Assembly (NCBI GenBank): GCA_903889895.1
Contig: CAISYZ010000077.1
Coordinates: 1 to 48,984, forward strand
DNA from: an uncultured Verrucomicrobia subdivision 3 bacterium
GTDB taxonomy: Bacteria; Verrucomicrobiota; Verrucomicrobiia; Limisphaerales; UBA11358
Direction: 5' to 3'
DNA: 48,984 nt
Shown here one piece after another: positions 48,855-48,984 of this stretch (the stretch's first letter is position 1; the number at the start of each line of letters is the position of its first letter). The notes beneath the pieces are model-generated. The model worked only from the letters and a program-made list of their open reading frames with translations. It had not been told where the DNA came from and ran no database searches. A program made the translations under genes and the position numbers.

Positions 48855-48984
48855 TGTAGCGACAACTAAACTTCCCGCTGACGACAACTAAAACTCCCCG
48901 TGTCCGGGGAAGCACTGGTGGTTTTTCTGGTCGGGCCGTAGGCCTGACCGGGCAGACTGCCGGTGCATGATCACCACACAACAA
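48855..48984 (+). mobile_element. Probable left end of an IS21-type element (runs off the window)
   Basis: The sequence starts TGTAGCGACAACTAAA and contains two tandem 22-bp units. This pattern of a TG end plus repeated transposase-binding sites is typical of IS21-family ends. A possible start codon at 48967 opens a frame (MITTQQ...) that continues beyond the window and could be the istA gene. With only 130 bp visible, the family call is tentative. Confidence 0.45.
48860..48903 (+). repeat. Two tandem 22-bp repeats
   Basis: Units at 48860-48881 and 48882-48903 both start CGACAACTAAA and match at 17 of 22 positions. They fit the multiple transposase-binding sites of an IS21-type end. Confidence 0.7.

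Noticed and set aside
48929..48949. GGTCGGGCC/GGCCTGACC hairpin as a terminator
   Set aside because: There is no T run after the stem, and it lies inside the putative IS left end, where hairpins are common.
1..48984. CRISPR arrays, tRNA or rRNA genes
   Set aside because: No regularly spaced direct repeats outside protein-coding repeats, no tRNA-like cloverleaf and no conserved rRNA segment were seen. A dedicated scan was not possible.

Overview
The window looks like a chromosomal segment of a Verrucomicrobiota bacterium, probably of the Limisphaerales/Pedosphaera type. The reasons are: very large secreted proteins built from InlB-like repeats, LamG-like and Ig-like modules that end in a common '...RFYR(I/L)Q' C-terminal domain; a solitary pseudopilin with a C-terminal H-X9-DG motif; a dense set of signal-peptide-bearing glycoside hydrolases; and the near absence of Shine-Dalgarno motifs before the start codons. 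The assignment is inference; no rRNA or other phylogenetic marker is present. Every gene except one transposase is on the + strand.

Layout. (1) 1-292: the 3' end of another large protein, its terminator, and a palindromic regulatory region. (2) 382-17380: three giant secreted multidomain proteins: a DUF6055-like/beta-helix/LamG protein, a SASA-type acetylesterase with a long repeat tail, and a DUF5695-like putative alpha/alpha-barrel enzyme with a similar tail. A short mosaic gene remnant follows (17446-17778). (3) 17805-38418: a closely packed run of exported enzymes: GH27, an MGH1-like glycosidase with two discoidin-like domains, metallophosphoesterase A, a pseudopilin, GH2, GH127, [IS5-type insertion], GH51, GH95, and metallophosphoesterases B and C. 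(4) 38471-39056: a truncated, frameshifted fourth metallophosphoesterase. (5) 39182-45666: a second copy of the regulatory element, a 2095-aa adhesin-like protein and a strong terminator. (6) 45668-48984: a decayed P-domain-like relic, a DUF4965-family protein whose 3' part is broken by a nonsense codon and a frameshift, and what appears to be the left end of an IS21-type element.

How the genes may work together. The enzymes would remove galactosyl (GH27, GH2), arabinofuranosyl (GH127, GH51), fucosyl or L-galactosyl (GH95) and acetyl (SASA) groups. This fits a branched plant or algal arabinogalactan-, RG-I- or hemicellulose-like glycan. The secreted metallophosphoesterases hint that phosphate esters may also be removed. 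No SusC/D pair, transporter, sulfatase or regulator lies in the window, so uptake and control are encoded elsewhere. Two giant genes about 39 kb apart share a gapless, palindrome-containing upstream element at nearly the same distance from the start codon, which points to a common regulator.

The region is also actively rearranging: an IS sits 7 bp before the GH51 start codon, at least four gene relics are present, and modules are shared between the giant genes, with some stretches still nearly identical in nucleotide sequence.
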